Positions 1 to 8,231 are shown, counted from the first letter of the stretch. The stretch: DNA of 41,243 nucleotides from Streptomyces hygroscopicus subsp. hygroscopicus (GCF_001553455.1 NZ_BBOX01000011.1:1-41243); one strand, 5' to 3'. The notes: generated from the sequence alone by a model not told the origin. Numbers and translations: made by a program.

Positions 1-58
1 GCGCCGGGCCCCGCGCTCGCGCCGCGCCCGGCCCGCCACCGCGCCCCGGCTGGGCCCG
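1..58. other. GC-rich window edge, no gene visible
   Basis: This stretch lies downstream of the stop codon of the minus-strand regulator that begins the window. It is almost pure G and C and I see no coding signal or clear hairpin in it. Confidence 0.4.
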
Positions 59-622
59 CTACCCCGCCTCCGCCGTGCGTGCCTCCGCCGCACGCCGCTC
101 GGCCTGATGGTGGCGCCAGCGCTCCAGCATCCTGGGAAGCTCCTGCTGGATCCACTCGAAGAAGTCGGCGGTCTCGGTGATCCGCTGCCCCGCCGGGGTG
201 CCGGGGCCGAGCACCTTCGCGCCGTCCCGCATGGTGCTCTCCCAGCGGGAGAGCATCTGGTCGCGGCGGGTCAGGGTCTCGTACCAGACCTCGTTGAAGA
301 GCCGGTAGCGATCGCGGCGAGAGCCCGGCTCGCGCTCCCGCACCACCATGTCCACCTGGGACAGATAGCGGATCGCGCCCGAGACGGCGGCCGGGCTGAT
401 CCGCAGCCGCTCGGCCAGTTCGGCGGAGGAGAGGGCCCCGGAGTCGGAGACGAGGAGCGCGGCGAAGACCCGCGCGGCCATGCGCTGCATCCCGGCCTCG
501 GCCAGATCGGCCGCGAACCGCTCGACGAACCTGGACACCGCCGCCTCGTCACGCTCACCACCGGGCGCGCTCTCCGGTTCGGTCGTCTCCCTCACCGCTT
601 CATCATCTCCTCTCTTCGTCAC
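59..622 (-). CDS. GbsR/MarR-type winged-helix transcriptional regulator
   Basis: A 187-residue regulator. Residues about 30-105 form a MarR-like winged helix: the segment LSSAELAERLRISPAAVSGA is a typical recognition helix, followed by a basic wing (REREPGSRRDRYRL). The C-terminal third (residues about 110-187) is helical, as in GbsR-type regulators, and probably dimerises. It is divergent from an ABC exporter with only 65 bp between them, so it most likely controls that exporter and itself. I took the GTG at 622. It has no Shine-Dalgarno sequence, and TATAAA or TATGAT on this strand would give a very short or absent leader. An alternative start is the GTG at 595, about 11 nt after AGGAG. The ligand is unknown. 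Confidence 0.85.
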   Translation of the reverse strand: MTKRGDDEAVRETTEPESAPGGERDEAAVSRFVERFAADLAEAGMQRMAARVFAALLVSDSGALSSAELAERLRISPAAVSGAIRYLSQVDMVVREREPGSRRDRYRLFNEVWYETLTRRDQMLSRWESTMRDGAKVLGPGTPAGQRITETADFFEWIQQELPRMLERWRHHQAERRAAEARTAEAG

Positions 623-651
623 ATCATCATAAGTTTATATGGTTCCTTAAC

Positions 652-667
652 TTCACAATTTTGTGAA
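652..667. promoter_or_regulatory. Palindromic operator candidate between regulator and ABC exporter
   Basis: TTCACAATTTTGTGAA is a perfect inverted repeat with two 7-bp arms and a 2-bp centre, lying in an AT-rich 65-bp divergent intergenic region. It overlaps the -35 element of the exporter promoter proposed at 652-680. Its position and symmetry suit a dimeric winged-helix repressor, so the adjacent regulator is the natural candidate. Binding itself is inferred. Confidence 0.6.
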
Positions 668-680
668 AGTAGCGTAGCTT
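652..680 (+). promoter_or_regulatory. Predicted promoter of ABC exporter, leaderless transcript
   Basis: TTCACA (652-657), a 17-bp spacer and TAGCTT (675-680) form a sigma-70/HrdB-like promoter. The expected start point is 7-8 nt past the -10, at 687-688, which is the A of the exporter ATG. No ribosome binding site precedes that ATG, consistent with leaderless initiation. Confidence 0.5.
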
Positions 681-687
681 CGGAATC

Positions 688-1605
688 ATGAAAACGGCAA
701 TCTCCGTGTCCGGCCTCCACAAGTCCTTCGGCCGGACCCACGCGTTGGACGGCCTCGACCTCGAAGTCGAGGCAGGCGAGGTCCATGGCTTCCTCGGGCC
801 CAACGGCGCCGGGAAGTCCACCACCATCCGGGTTCTCCTGGGCCTGCTCCGCGCCGACTCCGGAGCGGTGCAGATGCTCGGCAAGGACCCCTGGCACGAC
901 GCGGTCGACCTCCACCGCCACATCGCGTACGTCCCCGGAGACGTCACCCTGTGGCGCAACCTGAGCGGTGGCGAGGTCATCGACCTCTACGGGCGGCTGC
1001 GCGGCGGCCTGGACACCGCACGCCGCGCCGAGCTCCTGGAGCGGTTCGAGCTCGACCCCACCAAGAAGGGCCGTACCTACTCCAAGGGAAACCGTCAGAA
1101 GGTCGCCCTGGTCGCCGCGTTCGCATCCGAAGTGGAGCTGCTGATCCTCGACGAGCCGACCTCCGGGCTCGACCCGCTCATGGAGGAGGTCTTCCGCGAG
1201 TGCGTCACCGAGGAGCGCGACCGCGGTCGTACGGTGCTGCTCTCCAGCCACATCCTCAGCGAGGTCGAGGCGCTGTGCCGGAGGGTCAGCATCATCCGCA
1301 AGGGAAGGCGGGTGGAGTCCGGTTCACTCGCCGAGCTGCGCCATCTGACGCGTACGTCGGTGACCGCCGAGCTCGCCGGGGAGCCGCGTGGCCTGTCCGC
1401 CCTCCCCGGGGTGCACGATGTGGACATCCAGGACCGGAGGGTCAAGCTCCAGGTCGACACCGACAAGCTCGACGCCGTGCTGCGGCAGCTCACCGAAGCG
1501 GGGGTGCGCAGCCTGCTCTCCACGCCGCCCACCCTGGAAGAGCTCTTCCTCCGCCACTACCAGGACGACGTCACGCGCACGGAAGCCGAGGCGATCACCC
1601 GATGA
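688..1605 (+). CDS. ABC exporter ATP-binding protein
   Basis: A 305-residue nucleotide-binding subunit. The Walker A motif is GPNGAGKS (37-44), Walker B is LLILDEP (151-157), and the H-loop is SSH (186-188). The signature segment reads [11 protein letters not shown] (131-141), a divergent form of LSGGQ commonly seen in drug and polyketide export ATPases. The C-terminal 80 residues form the extra domain usual in DRA-type exporters. The stop overlaps the start of the permease gene (ATGA at 1602-1605), so the two are translationally coupled. With the permease it should form a two-subunit exporter of the family that includes the tetronasin transporter and mycobacterial Rv1218c-Rv1217c. The substrate is unknown. 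Confidence 0.92.
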   Translation: MKTAISVSGLHKSFGRTHALDGLDLEVEAGEVHGFLGPNGAGKSTTIRVLLGLLRADSGAVQMLGKDPWHDAVDLHRHIAYVPGDVTLWRNLSGGEVIDLYGRLRGGLDTARRAELLERFELDPTKKGRTYSKGNRQKVALVAAFASEVELLILDEPTSGLDPLMEEVFRECVTEERDRGRTVLLSSHILSEVEALCRRVSIIRKGRRVESGSLAELRHLTRTSVTAELAGEPRGLSALPGVHDVDIQDRRVKLQVDTDKLDAVLRQLTEAGVRSLLSTPPTLEELFLRHYQDDVTRTEAEAITR

Positions 1606-3254
1606 CCGCCGTAGCCGACGCCCGGGTCTCCCCCCGCGCCCGCGGATCGGCCCGCGATCTGGCCGGCACCGGCACGCTGCTGCGGCTCGCGCTACGGCGC
1701 GACCGGATCATGATGCCGGTGTGGGTGCTGTGCCTGGGGCTGACGGCCAGCAGCACCGTCGGCCGTCTGAAGAGCACGTACGAAACCCCTGAGCAGCGCG
1801 CCGATCTCGTCCACGACATGAACGGGAACGGCTCGACACGAGCCCTGTTCGGCGCCGCCTTCGACGATTCGCTCGGCGCGCTCACCGTCTGGCGCGTGGG
1901 TGCCTTCCTGACGGTGTTCGCCGCGATCATGAGCCTGCTCATCGTGCTCCGGCACACCCGCGAGGAGGAGGAGACCGGCCGTCAGGAGGCGCTCTCCGCC
2001 GGTATGGTGGGCCGCCGCGCCGGTCTCACCGCGGCCCTGCTCACCGTGGGCATCGCCAACGGCGCGGTGACCCTGCTCATCGCGGGCGGCCTCGCGAGCC
2101 AGGGCGGCACCGGTGCGCTCGCCCTCGGCCTCGCCGTCGGCCTGTCCGGGATGGCCTTCGGCGGTCTGGCGGCCGTCGCCGCCCAGCTCACCGAGAACAC
2201 CCGGCTGGCCCGGGGCCTCAGCTCCGCCGCGGTCGGCGTCGCCTTCGTGCTGCGCATGGCGGGCGACGCCGCCGAGGACGGCAGCAAGGGCTCCGGCCAC
2301 GTTCTGGTCTGGCTCTCGCCGCTGGGCTGGGCCGAGTACGCCCGGCCGTACGCGGACGAGCGCTGGTGGCCGCTGCTGCTGATCGCCGTGCTCGCCGGCG
2401 CCTCGATCACCCTCGCGTACTCCCTCGCGGGCCGTCGCGACGTGGGCGCCAGCTTCTACGCCAGCCGTCCCGGCCCCGCGGCCGCCGGCCCGCTGCTGAC
2501 CGGCGTCTACGGCCTGGGCTGGCGGCTTCAGCGCGGCGCCCTGCTCGGCTGGGCCGCGGGCTTCGTCTTCTCGGGGGCCATTTTCGGCAGCATCTCCGAC
2601 GGCGCCGACGACTTCCTCGGCGACAGCGACCAGACCCGCGAGATCATCCAGCGGATGGGCGGCGCGCAGGGGCTCAGCGACGCCTTCCTGGCCGCCATGG
2701 TCGGCGTCCTCGGCACCATCCTCACCGTCCACACCGTCAGCTCCGTGCTGCGGCTGCGCAGCGAGGAGACCGACCAGCGCGCCGAGCCCCTGCTGTCCAA
2801 CGCCGTCAGCCGGCTGCGCTGGGCCGGGAGCCATCTGGTCATCGCCTACCTCGGCCCGGTCGCCGTGCTCGCCGTCGGTGGTCTGGCGCTGGGCCTGGGC
2901 TACGGCATCGCCGCGGGCGACGTGGCCGATCAGCTCCCGCGCGCCCTGGGCGCCACCCTCTCCCAGCTCCCGGCGCTGTGGGTGGTCACCAGCCTGACGC
3001 TGCTCCTGGTGGGCGTGTTGCCGAAGTACTCGGCCGCGGCCTGGGGACTGGTCGGCTGGGTGGTGGCCGTGGGCTGGATGGGCCCGGCGCTCAAGTTCTC
3101 CCAGCCCGTCATGGACACCTCACCCTTCAGCCACCTGCCGAAGCTGCCGGGCGACGAGGTGACGGCCGCGCCCTTCCTGTGGCTGCTGCTCCTCTCGGTG
3201 GTAGCGGCCGCCGGCGGCCTGGTGGGTCTGCGCCGCCGTGACATCGGCGGCTGA
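1602..3254 (+). CDS. ABC exporter permease, polyketide/tetronasin-type, about 12 TM
   Basis: A 550-residue integral membrane protein starting [15 protein letters not shown]. The open frame extends far upstream, but the ATG at 1602 overlaps the ATPase stop by 4 nt and is the natural start. The protein has two similar halves, each with about six hydrophobic segments. The first begins at [20 protein letters not shown] and the second at [20 protein letters not shown]. An ABC-2-like extracytoplasmic stretch follows the first helix of each half. This double-length architecture is typical of actinobacterial permeases annotated as polyketide antibiotic or tetronasin transporters. Together with the upstream ATPase and divergent regulator it forms a self-contained, probably inducible efflux module. 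Confidence 0.9.
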   Translation: MTAVADARVSPRARGSARDLAGTGTLLRLALRRDRIMMPVWVLCLGLTASSTVGRLKSTYETPEQRADLVHDMNGNGSTRALFGAAFDDSLGALTVWRVGAFLTVFAAIMSLLIVLRHTREEEETGRQEALSAGMVGRRAGLTAALLTVGIANGAVTLLIAGGLASQGGTGALALGLAVGLSGMAFGGLAAVAAQLTENTRLARGLSSAAVGVAFVLRMAGDAAEDGSKGSGHVLVWLSPLGWAEYARPYADERWWPLLLIAVLAGASITLAYSLAGRRDVGASFYASRPGPAAAGPLLTGVYGLGWRLQRGALLGWAAGFVFSGAIFGSISDGADDFLGDSDQTREIIQRMGGAQGLSDAFLAAMVGVLGTILTVHTVSSVLRLRSEETDQRAEPLLSNAVSRLRWAGSHLVIAYLGPVAVLAVGGLALGLGYGIAAGDVADQLPRALGATLSQLPALWVVTSLTLLLVGVLPKYSAAAWGLVGWVVAVGWMGPALKFSQPVMDTSPFSHLPKLPGDEVTAAPFLWLLLLSVVAAAGGLVGLRRRDIGG

Positions 3255-3281
3255 CCCCCGCCGACCCGCCACGTCCCGGCG

Positions 3282-3324
3282 CGCGCCCCCTGTTGTCCAC
3301 AGGCTGTGGACAACAGGGGGCGCG
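3282..3324. terminator. Perfect 20-bp hairpin between convergent genes, containing two DnaA boxes
   Basis: Positions 3282-3301 and 3305-3324 are exact reverse complements separated by a 3-nt loop. The site lies between the convergent ABC permease and P450 genes, where a bidirectional terminator would be expected. The loop-proximal part of each arm is TTGTCCACA (3293-3301 on plus, 3313-3305 on minus), a perfect Streptomyces-type DnaA box. There is no U-tract, which is common for GC-rich terminators. It could serve as terminator, DnaA site or both. Confidence 0.75.
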
Positions 3325-3335
3325 TCCGTCTCCGC

Positions 3336-4559
3336 TCAGAGTTCGACCCTCAGCTCCCGCAGCCCGCGGATGACGAAGTTCTCGCGCCGCTCCGGCTCCC
3401 CGGCCGGCCGCAGGCCGGGCGCCTTGCGGAGCAGGGCGCCGAAGGAGGCGATGAGCTCCAGCCGGGCCAGCGGGGCGCCGAGGCAGTAGTGGATACCGGC
3501 GCCGAAGCTGACATGGGGGTTGTCGGTGCGGGAGAGGTCGAGCGTGTCGGGACGGTCGAAGCGGGCCGGATCGCGGTTGGCCGACCCGAAGAGCAGCGCG
3601 ACCTCGCTGCCGCGCGGGATGACCGTGCCGCCGACCTCGATGTCCTCCAGCACCCACCGTTCGAAGAGCTGGAGCGGGGTGTCGAAGCGCAGCAGTTCGT
3701 CCACGGCGGTGGGCAGCAGCGCGTCCGGGTCGGCACGGAGCAGGGCGAGCTGCTCGGGGTGGCGGAAGAGCGCCCACCAGCCGTTGCCGGTGGAGTTGAC
3801 GGTGGCCTCGTGGCCCGCGTTGAGCAGCAGCACACAGGTGGAGATCATCTCCTGCTCGGTGAGCCGGTCGCCCTCGTCGTACGCGGCGATGAGCCCGCTG
3901 ATCAGATCGTCCCCCGGGGCCTTGCGGCGCGCTCGGATCAGCTCGCGCAGATAGGCGGAGAAGTCGAGGGACGCGCGCACGGCGCGGCGGGCCGTCTCCT
4001 CGCCCGGGTTCAGCTCGTACATCCCGCAGATCTCCGCCGACCAGGGCCGCAGGGCCGGGCGGTCGGCCGGCGGAATGCCGAGCATCTCGGCGATGACGGC
4101 GACCGGCAGCGGTTCGGCGACCGTCGCGATGAGATCGCCGCCGCCCGAGGCGACCAGGGAGTCGGCGAGTTCGTCCGCCAGCCGCCGGATCGTCGGCACC
4201 AGCGCCTCCACCGTCCGCGGGGTGAACGCCTTGGAGACCAGCCGGCGCAGCCGGGTGTGGTCCGGCGGTTCGAGCTCGAGCATGCCGTGGTCGTTGAGGG
4301 TGTGGAACGGCTCGTGCTCGGGCGGCGGCGCGGTGCGGCCGAACTCCTCATGGCTGAAGCGGTGCCGATAGGTGCGGCCCAGCCTGCGGTCCCGCAGCAG
4401 CGCGCTGACATCCGCATGACGCGGGATCAGCCACTGGCGGGTGGGCTCGAACCAGTGCGCCCGGCCGCGCTCGCGCAGCGCGGCGTACGCCGGATACGGG
4501 TCCGCGACGAACGACGGCCGCCACGGGTCGAAGGCAGGAACCTCGGCAGTGCTGCTCAT
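3336..4559 (-). CDS. Cytochrome P450
   Basis: A 407-residue soluble bacterial P450. It has the C-helix HTRLR (101-105), the ExxR pair (E288, R291) and the heme loop FGAGIHYCLGAPLAR with the proximal ligand at C359. The I-helix reads AGHEAT (248-253), so alanine occupies the position of the usual oxygen-activating threonine, as in EryF (AGFEAS). It needs a ferredoxin and reductase encoded elsewhere; neither is adjacent. The ATG at 4559 gives a full-length protein. The substrate cannot be deduced. The neighbours are an exporter and a two-component system, not a recognisable biosynthetic cluster. Confidence 0.93.
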   Translation of the reverse strand: MSSTAEVPAFDPWRPSFVADPYPAYAALRERGRAHWFEPTRQWLIPRHADVSALLRDRRLGRTYRHRFSHEEFGRTAPPPEHEPFHTLNDHGMLELEPPDHTRLRRLVSKAFTPRTVEALVPTIRRLADELADSLVASGGGDLIATVAEPLPVAVIAEMLGIPPADRPALRPWSAEICGMYELNPGEETARRAVRASLDFSAYLRELIRARRKAPGDDLISGLIAAYDEGDRLTEQEMISTCVLLLNAGHEATVNSTGNGWWALFRHPEQLALLRADPDALLPTAVDELLRFDTPLQLFERWVLEDIEVGGTVIPRGSEVALLFGSANRDPARFDRPDTLDLSRTDNPHVSFGAGIHYCLGAPLARLELIASFGALLRKAPGLRPAGEPERRENFVIRGLRELRVEL

Positions 4560-4567
4560 CCCTGGAC

Positions 4568-4635
4568 GGTACCGCTCGTCCCCGGGGGGTACCGCTCGTC
4601 CCCGGACGTCCCCGGGGGGTACCGCTCGTCCCCGG
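4568..4635. repeat. Three copies of an 18-bp direct repeat in the P450/response-regulator gap
   Basis: GGTACCGCTCGTCCCCGG occurs exactly at 4568-4585, 4588-4605 and 4618-4635, with a truncated fourth copy near 4639. Copy spacing is 20 and then 30 bp. Each copy contains the self-complementary core CGGTACC or GGTACC. The array lies upstream of the P450 start and downstream of the response-regulator stop, so it could influence P450 expression. No bound factor is recognisable. Confidence 0.8.
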
Positions 4636-4654
4636 ACGGTACCGCCGGGCCCGC

Positions 4655-5353
4655 TCAGCCTCCAGGGGTCACCAGACGGACCTCGTAGGCGAACACCGCC
4701 GCCTGGGTGCGGTCGCGCAGCCCCAGTTTCACCAGGATCCGGCTGACATGCGTCTTCACCGTCGACTCGGCGACGATCAGCCGCTCGGCGATCTCGGCGT
4801 TGGAACAGCCCTGGGCGACCAGCATCAGGACCTCGTTCTCCCGGTCGGTCAGCTCGGCCACCCGCCCCCGCGCGGAGGGCTGCGGGGCGCCGATCCCCGT
4901 CGTCTCGCCGATCCTCGAGAACGTGGTGATCAGACGCTTGGTCACGGTCGGGGCCAGCAGCGCCTCGCCCGCCGCGACGACACGGACCGCCTCACCGAGC
5001 TGACGCGCGGAGGCGTCCTTGAGCAGGAAGCCGCTCGCTCCGGCGCGCAACGCCTGGTAGACGTACTCGTCGAGGTCGAAGGTGGTCAGGACGAGGACTT
5101 TGGCGTCCGCGTCCGCCGCGACGATCTCGCGGGTGGCCTCCAGGCCGTTGACCTCCGGCATCCGGATGTCCATCAGGACCACATCGGGCCGCAGGGTGGC
5201 CACCTGGGCGATGGCCTCGCGCCCGTCGACCGCCTCGCCGACGACCTCGATATCGGGCTGGGCGTTCAGCAGCACGGAGAAGCCCTCGCGGACCATCATC
5301 TGGTCGTCGGCGATCAGCACGCGGATGGGGGCGGAGGGGACGTCGGTGGTCAT
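4655..5353 (-). CDS. NarL/LuxR-family response regulator
   Basis: A 232-residue two-component response regulator. The receiver domain (about 9-125) has the acidic pair D16-D17, the phosphorylation site D62 in VVLMDIRMPEVNG, and K112 in FLLKDAS. A LuxR-type helix-turn-helix follows (about 168-228; LTDRENEVLMLVAQGCSNAEIAERL, then ESTVKTHVSRILVKLGLRDR). Its ATG overlaps the kinase stop by 4 nt (ATGA), so it is co-translated with its cognate sensor. The target genes are unknown; the exporter and P450 nearby are possible but unproven. Confidence 0.95.
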   Translation of the reverse strand: MTTDVPSAPIRVLIADDQMMVREGFSVLLNAQPDIEVVGEAVDGREAIAQVATLRPDVVLMDIRMPEVNGLEATREIVAADADAKVLVLTTFDLDEYVYQALRAGASGFLLKDASARQLGEAVRVVAAGEALLAPTVTKRLITTFSRIGETTGIGAPQPSARGRVAELTDRENEVLMLVAQGCSNAEIAERLIVAESTVKTHVSRILVKLGLRDRTQAAVFAYEVRLVTPGG

Positions 5354-6831
5354 GGCTTCATCGTCTCCCCCTCCGAGACCGGGCCCGGCATTCTCTTCGG
5401 CGCCGCCGCCATCGGTCCGGGTGCGTCAGGTGCGGCCGCCTTCCGTCCGAGTGCGTCAGGTGCGGACGTCCCCGGTCCGGACGCATCCCGTCCGGACGCA
5501 TCCCGTCCGGACGCATCCGCGGCCGGAGCGGCCGGATCGGAGGCGGCCGGGATGAAGACCGCGACCTCATAGCCCCCGTCCTCCTCGACCGCTCCGGCCG
5601 TCATCTCCCCGTTCAGCATCGCCACGCGTTCCCGCATCCCGAGCAGCCCGTGGCCCACCCCCGGCGAGGGGCGTACGGCCTGGGTGGGCGGGCCGTTGAC
5701 GACGCGCAGGCCCAACCCGCCGAGGACGTAGGCGACCTCGACGCGGGCGGTGCAGCCGGGGGCGTGGCGCAGCGCGTTGGACAGCGCTTCCTGGATGATC
5801 CGGTAGGCGGACAGCTCCACACCGGAGGGGAGCGGGCGCACGGCACCGGTGGTGATGTGCTCGACGGTCAGCCCCGCCGCCCGGACGCCCGCGAAGAGCG
5901 TGTCGAGCGCGGCGAGGGTCGGCTGGGGCGCCTCGGGGTCGGCATCGGCGTAGGCGTCGGGGTCATCGGCCCGGACGACGCCGAGGACCCGGCGGAGTTC
6001 GATGAGGGCGGCGACCGCGTTCTCCCGGATCGTCGCGAAGCTCTTGGCCAGCTCCTCGGGCGGGTTCGCCACCCGGTAGGGCGCCGCCTCCGCCTGGATC
6101 GCGATCACGGACATGTGGTGCGCGACGACATCGTGCAGCTCCCGTGCGATCGTCGCGCGCTCCTCCAGCAGGGTGCGGCGGGAGCGCTCCTCGACGGTGG
6201 CCGACTGCTGCACGGCGACCTGCTGCTTGGTCTCGCGCAGGCTGCGCCAGGCGACGACGGCGCCCACGATGACGCAGGAGGTGACCACCATGGGGAAGGA
6301 GTTCGTCTGCCGCCATTCGCTGAGGAGATCACAGGCGACCCCGAACCCGGCCGTGATCAGCAGCATCTGCCCGGCCACCCGAGGGCGGTTCTGCGACGCG
6401 ACGACCGCCATCACCGCGATGTGCGAGACGAAGAGGGTCGTCGGCCAGGGCCACATGCTGCCGATCGTCGTCTCGGCGGTGCCCAGGCCCCATCCGATGC
6501 TCGCCGCGAACGACAGCCACCAGGCGCCGATCGGCCGGTAGAGCACCATCAGCAGGGGTACGCCGCTGAGCAGGGCCAGGCCCATGGCCTCGGTATCGAC
6601 GGCTACGGCCATGAGGTAGAAGGCGAAGACCGTGATCGCGGTGTGCGGCAGCCACGGTGCGTACTGCCGAATCCGCTGGGGCGCCCGGCGCACCAGCGGA
6701 TGGGTGGGGGCGAGCGGCGGCACGGGGCGGAAGACGAAGGCGCCGTTGATCAAGTCCTTCCGCAGATCGGACAACGCTGCGCGGATGGTGCGGAGTTCGG
6801 TCCGCGGGATCGTCTCAGTCACGCGTCTCAC
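5350..6831 (-). CDS. Membrane sensor histidine kinase (HisKA_3, NarL partner)
   Basis: A 493-residue sensor. About five hydrophobic segments (roughly 62-200) are followed by the HisKA_3 dimerisation and phosphoacceptor helix, with H233 in IARELHDVVAHHMSV. The ATP-binding N-box is IIQEALSNALRHA (about 345-357) and the G-box is GVGHGLLGMRERVAML (391-406). There is no extracytoplasmic sensor domain, as is usual for small Streptomyces DesK-like kinases. The last 60 residues are a disordered tail with DASGR repeats, encoded by a 15-bp DNA repeat at 5476-5517. The start is GTG at 6831 or GTG at 6822; neither has a strong ribosome binding site. It is cotranscribed with the downstream response regulator. 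Confidence 0.93.
   Translation of the reverse strand: MRRVTETIPRTELRTIRAALSDLRKDLINGAFVFRPVPPLAPTHPLVRRAPQRIRQYAPWLPHTAITVFAFYLMAVAVDTEAMGLALLSGVPLLMVLYRPIGAWWLSFAASIGWGLGTAETTIGSMWPWPTTLFVSHIAVMAVVASQNRPRVAGQMLLITAGFGVACDLLSEWRQTNSFPMVVTSCVIVGAVVAWRSLRETKQQVAVQQSATVEERSRRTLLEERATIARELHDVVAHHMSVIAIQAEAAPYRVANPPEELAKSFATIRENAVAALIELRRVLGVVRADDPDAYADADPEAPQPTLAALDTLFAGVRAAGLTVEHITTGAVRPLPSGVELSAYRIIQEALSNALRHAPGCTARVEVAYVLGGLGLRVVNGPPTQAVRPSPGVGHGLLGMRERVAMLNGEMTAGAVEEDGGYEVAVFIPAASDPAAPAADASGRDASGRDASGPGTSAPDALGRKAAAPDAPGPMAAAPKRMPGPVSEGETMKP
5476..5517. repeat. 15-bp tandem repeat inside the kinase C-terminus
   Basis: TCCGGACGCATCCCG is repeated at 5476-5490 and 5491-5505, with a partial third copy to 5517. 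It encodes the DASGR units of the kinase tail. Just beside it, GTCCGNGTGCGTCAGGTGCGG occurs twice (about 5415-5470). The 15-bp period preserves the reading frame. Confidence 0.85.
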
Positions 6832-6894
6832 GGTAGGGAGCGGGCGCGCGGCCGTCGTCCCCGGAAATGTGGATTGTGCGGCGTCCTTCTCAAG

Positions 6895-7103
6895 TACTAC
6901 GCGGCCGGTGGGTTCCTGGTACTCCGCGGCCGGTTGGGCTCCGGTTACTACGGGGTCGGGTGGGCTCCGGTCATTCCACGGCCGGGTGGCCCCAGTTACT
7001 TACGCGGCCGGGTGGCTGGCTTCCGGCGCTGCGCGCCTGGGTGCGCCCCGGTTACTACGCACCCGGGTGGGCTCCAGTTCTACGCGCCCGGGTGGGCTCC
7101 GGC
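6895..7103. repeat. About eight 25-30-bp tandem units extending from the formamidase 3' end
   Basis: Units begin near 6895, 6920, 6946, 6972, 6997, 7027, 7053 and 7079, mostly 25-26 bp, with consensus TACTACGCGGCCGGGTGGGCTCCGGT. The last unit contains the terminal codons and stop (TAG, complement at 7080-7082) of the minus-strand hydrolase. The preceding units therefore look like serial, diverged copies of that gene's 3' end. They fill most of the 248-bp gap between the histidine kinase and the hydrolase; I see no other element there. Confidence 0.85.
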
Positions 7104-8231
7104 CAGTCGGGCGATCTCCTCGGCGACGGTGTGCGCGACGGGCGTGGTGGGGTCGATCGGCGGGAAGTGCCCGCCCTCGGTGGTGACGAGCCGCACGCGC
7201 TGGCCGACGCGGGAGGCGGCCGTTACGAAGGCGTCCGCGACCGCCGGGGGCACATCGGTGTCGGCCCTGCCCTGTACGACGGTGGTGGGGACCGCGGTGG
7301 GCAGCAGCGCGGCGGGGTCGGCGAGGGCCAGCCGGGCCGTCAGCTCATCGGTGCGGGCGCGGCCGTGGCTGCCGCTGTTGGCGACCCTGTCGCTGCTGCG
7401 GTTGCCGCCGCTGTGGCTGGTGTTGCGGCTGTGGCTGTTGGCGCCGTCGTCGCTGTGGCTGTTGACGCGCCTGTCGCTGTTGACGCCGCTGTCGCTGTTG
7501 TTGCCGCCGTCGTCGCTGTCACTCTTCCCGCCGCGTTCGCCGAGGAGTTGGCCGACGGCACCGGAACACACGTCCAGCGCACGGGCCGTGGCGAAGTCCG
7601 CGATGGGGGCGAGGGCGACGACACCGCACAGCGGGGAGGGCGAGGGCAGATACCAGGGAGTGCCGGACGGCAGCCGATGCCGGGCAGCCGCCCACAACAC
7701 GGCGTGCCCGCCCGCGGAGTGCCCGGTGAGCACGACCCGGTCGGTGTCCGCCCCGGGGAGCCCGAGGTCCCGGGCGAGCCGCGGCACGCCGTCCACGGCG
7801 GCCGCGATGTCGTCGAACGTCTCCGGCCACCGCCCCGCCCGCGGTGCCCCGCCGGTGCCGTCCGGCCCGGGGCGCGGGCGGGGGTCGTCCGGCCCGGGGC
7901 GCGGGCCGGTGCCCGGTCCGCCGCCCGGCATCTCGGGGGCGGCCGGACCGTACGGTGACGAGTCGTCCCCGCCCCGCCGGTACTCCACCGACGCCACCGC
8001 GAGGCCCCGCCCCGCCAGGAACGCGGCGAACGGGGACACATGGCGGCGGTCGTAGGGGGCGCGCCAGGCGCCGCCGTGGAAGAGGAGGACCAGCGGGGCG
8101 GGCCCGGACCCGTCGGGCGGAAGGTAGAAGTCCACCACTTGGTCCGGGTGTTCGCCGTACGCGGCGGTCCGGTCCGGAGCCACCGGCGCGAGCCCGAAGA
8201 CCGACGCCTCCTCAGCCGCCGCCCCACCCAT
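7080..8231 (-). CDS. Alpha/beta hydrolase, probable arylformamidase (kynurenine formamidase)
   Basis: A 383-residue alpha/beta hydrolase. The HGGAW motif (52-56) is typical of the eukaryotic-type kynurenine formamidases (AFMID/BNA7). The nucleophile is S172 in GHSAGGH, with probable acid D324 or D326 (GRADTDVPP) and H355 (EGGHFPP). The reaction would be N-formylkynurenine to kynurenine plus formate. The context is strong: it follows kynureninase by 2 nt. The ATG at 8231 has GGAGG 7-8 nt upstream; a longer frame exists but lacks support. Two low-complexity insertions interrupt the fold: a Pro/Gly stretch (about 98-134) and a Ser/Asp/Asn/His stretch (about 234-295). A generic esterase role is the main alternative. 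Confidence 0.85.
   Translation of the reverse strand: MGGAAAEEASVFGLAPVAPDRTAAYGEHPDQVVDFYLPPDGSGPAPLVLLFHGGAWRAPYDRRHVSPFAAFLAGRGLAVASVEYRRGGDDSSPYGPAAPEMPGGGPGTGPRPGPDDPRPRPGPDGTGGAPRAGRWPETFDDIAAAVDGVPRLARDLGLPGADTDRVVLTGHSAGGHAVLWAAARHRLPSGTPWYLPSPSPLCGVVALAPIADFATARALDVCSGAVGQLLGERGGKSDSDDGGNNSDSGVNSDRRVNSHSDDGANSHSRNTSHSGGNRSSDRVANSGSHGRARTDELTARLALADPAALLPTAVPTTVVQGRADTDVPPAVADAFVTAASRVGQRVRLVTTEGGHFPPIDPTTPVAHTVAEEIARLAGAHPGA
7370..7520. repeat. Degenerate repeat encoding the Ser/Asp/Asn/His insertion of the formamidase
   Basis: Units such as CTGTTGACGCCGCTGTCG recur with periods that are multiples of three (mostly 18 or 24 bp). They encode runs such as NSDSGVNSDRRVNSHSDDG (residues about 245-263). 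The segment has a visibly different composition from the flanking catalytic domain, and the frame remains open throughout. Confidence 0.75.

Noticed and set aside
951..1601. A long open frame upstream of the permease ATG
   Set aside because: It overlaps the ATPase gene in another frame and encodes an Arg/Pro-rich shadow; the ATGA overlap at 1602-1605 marks the real start.
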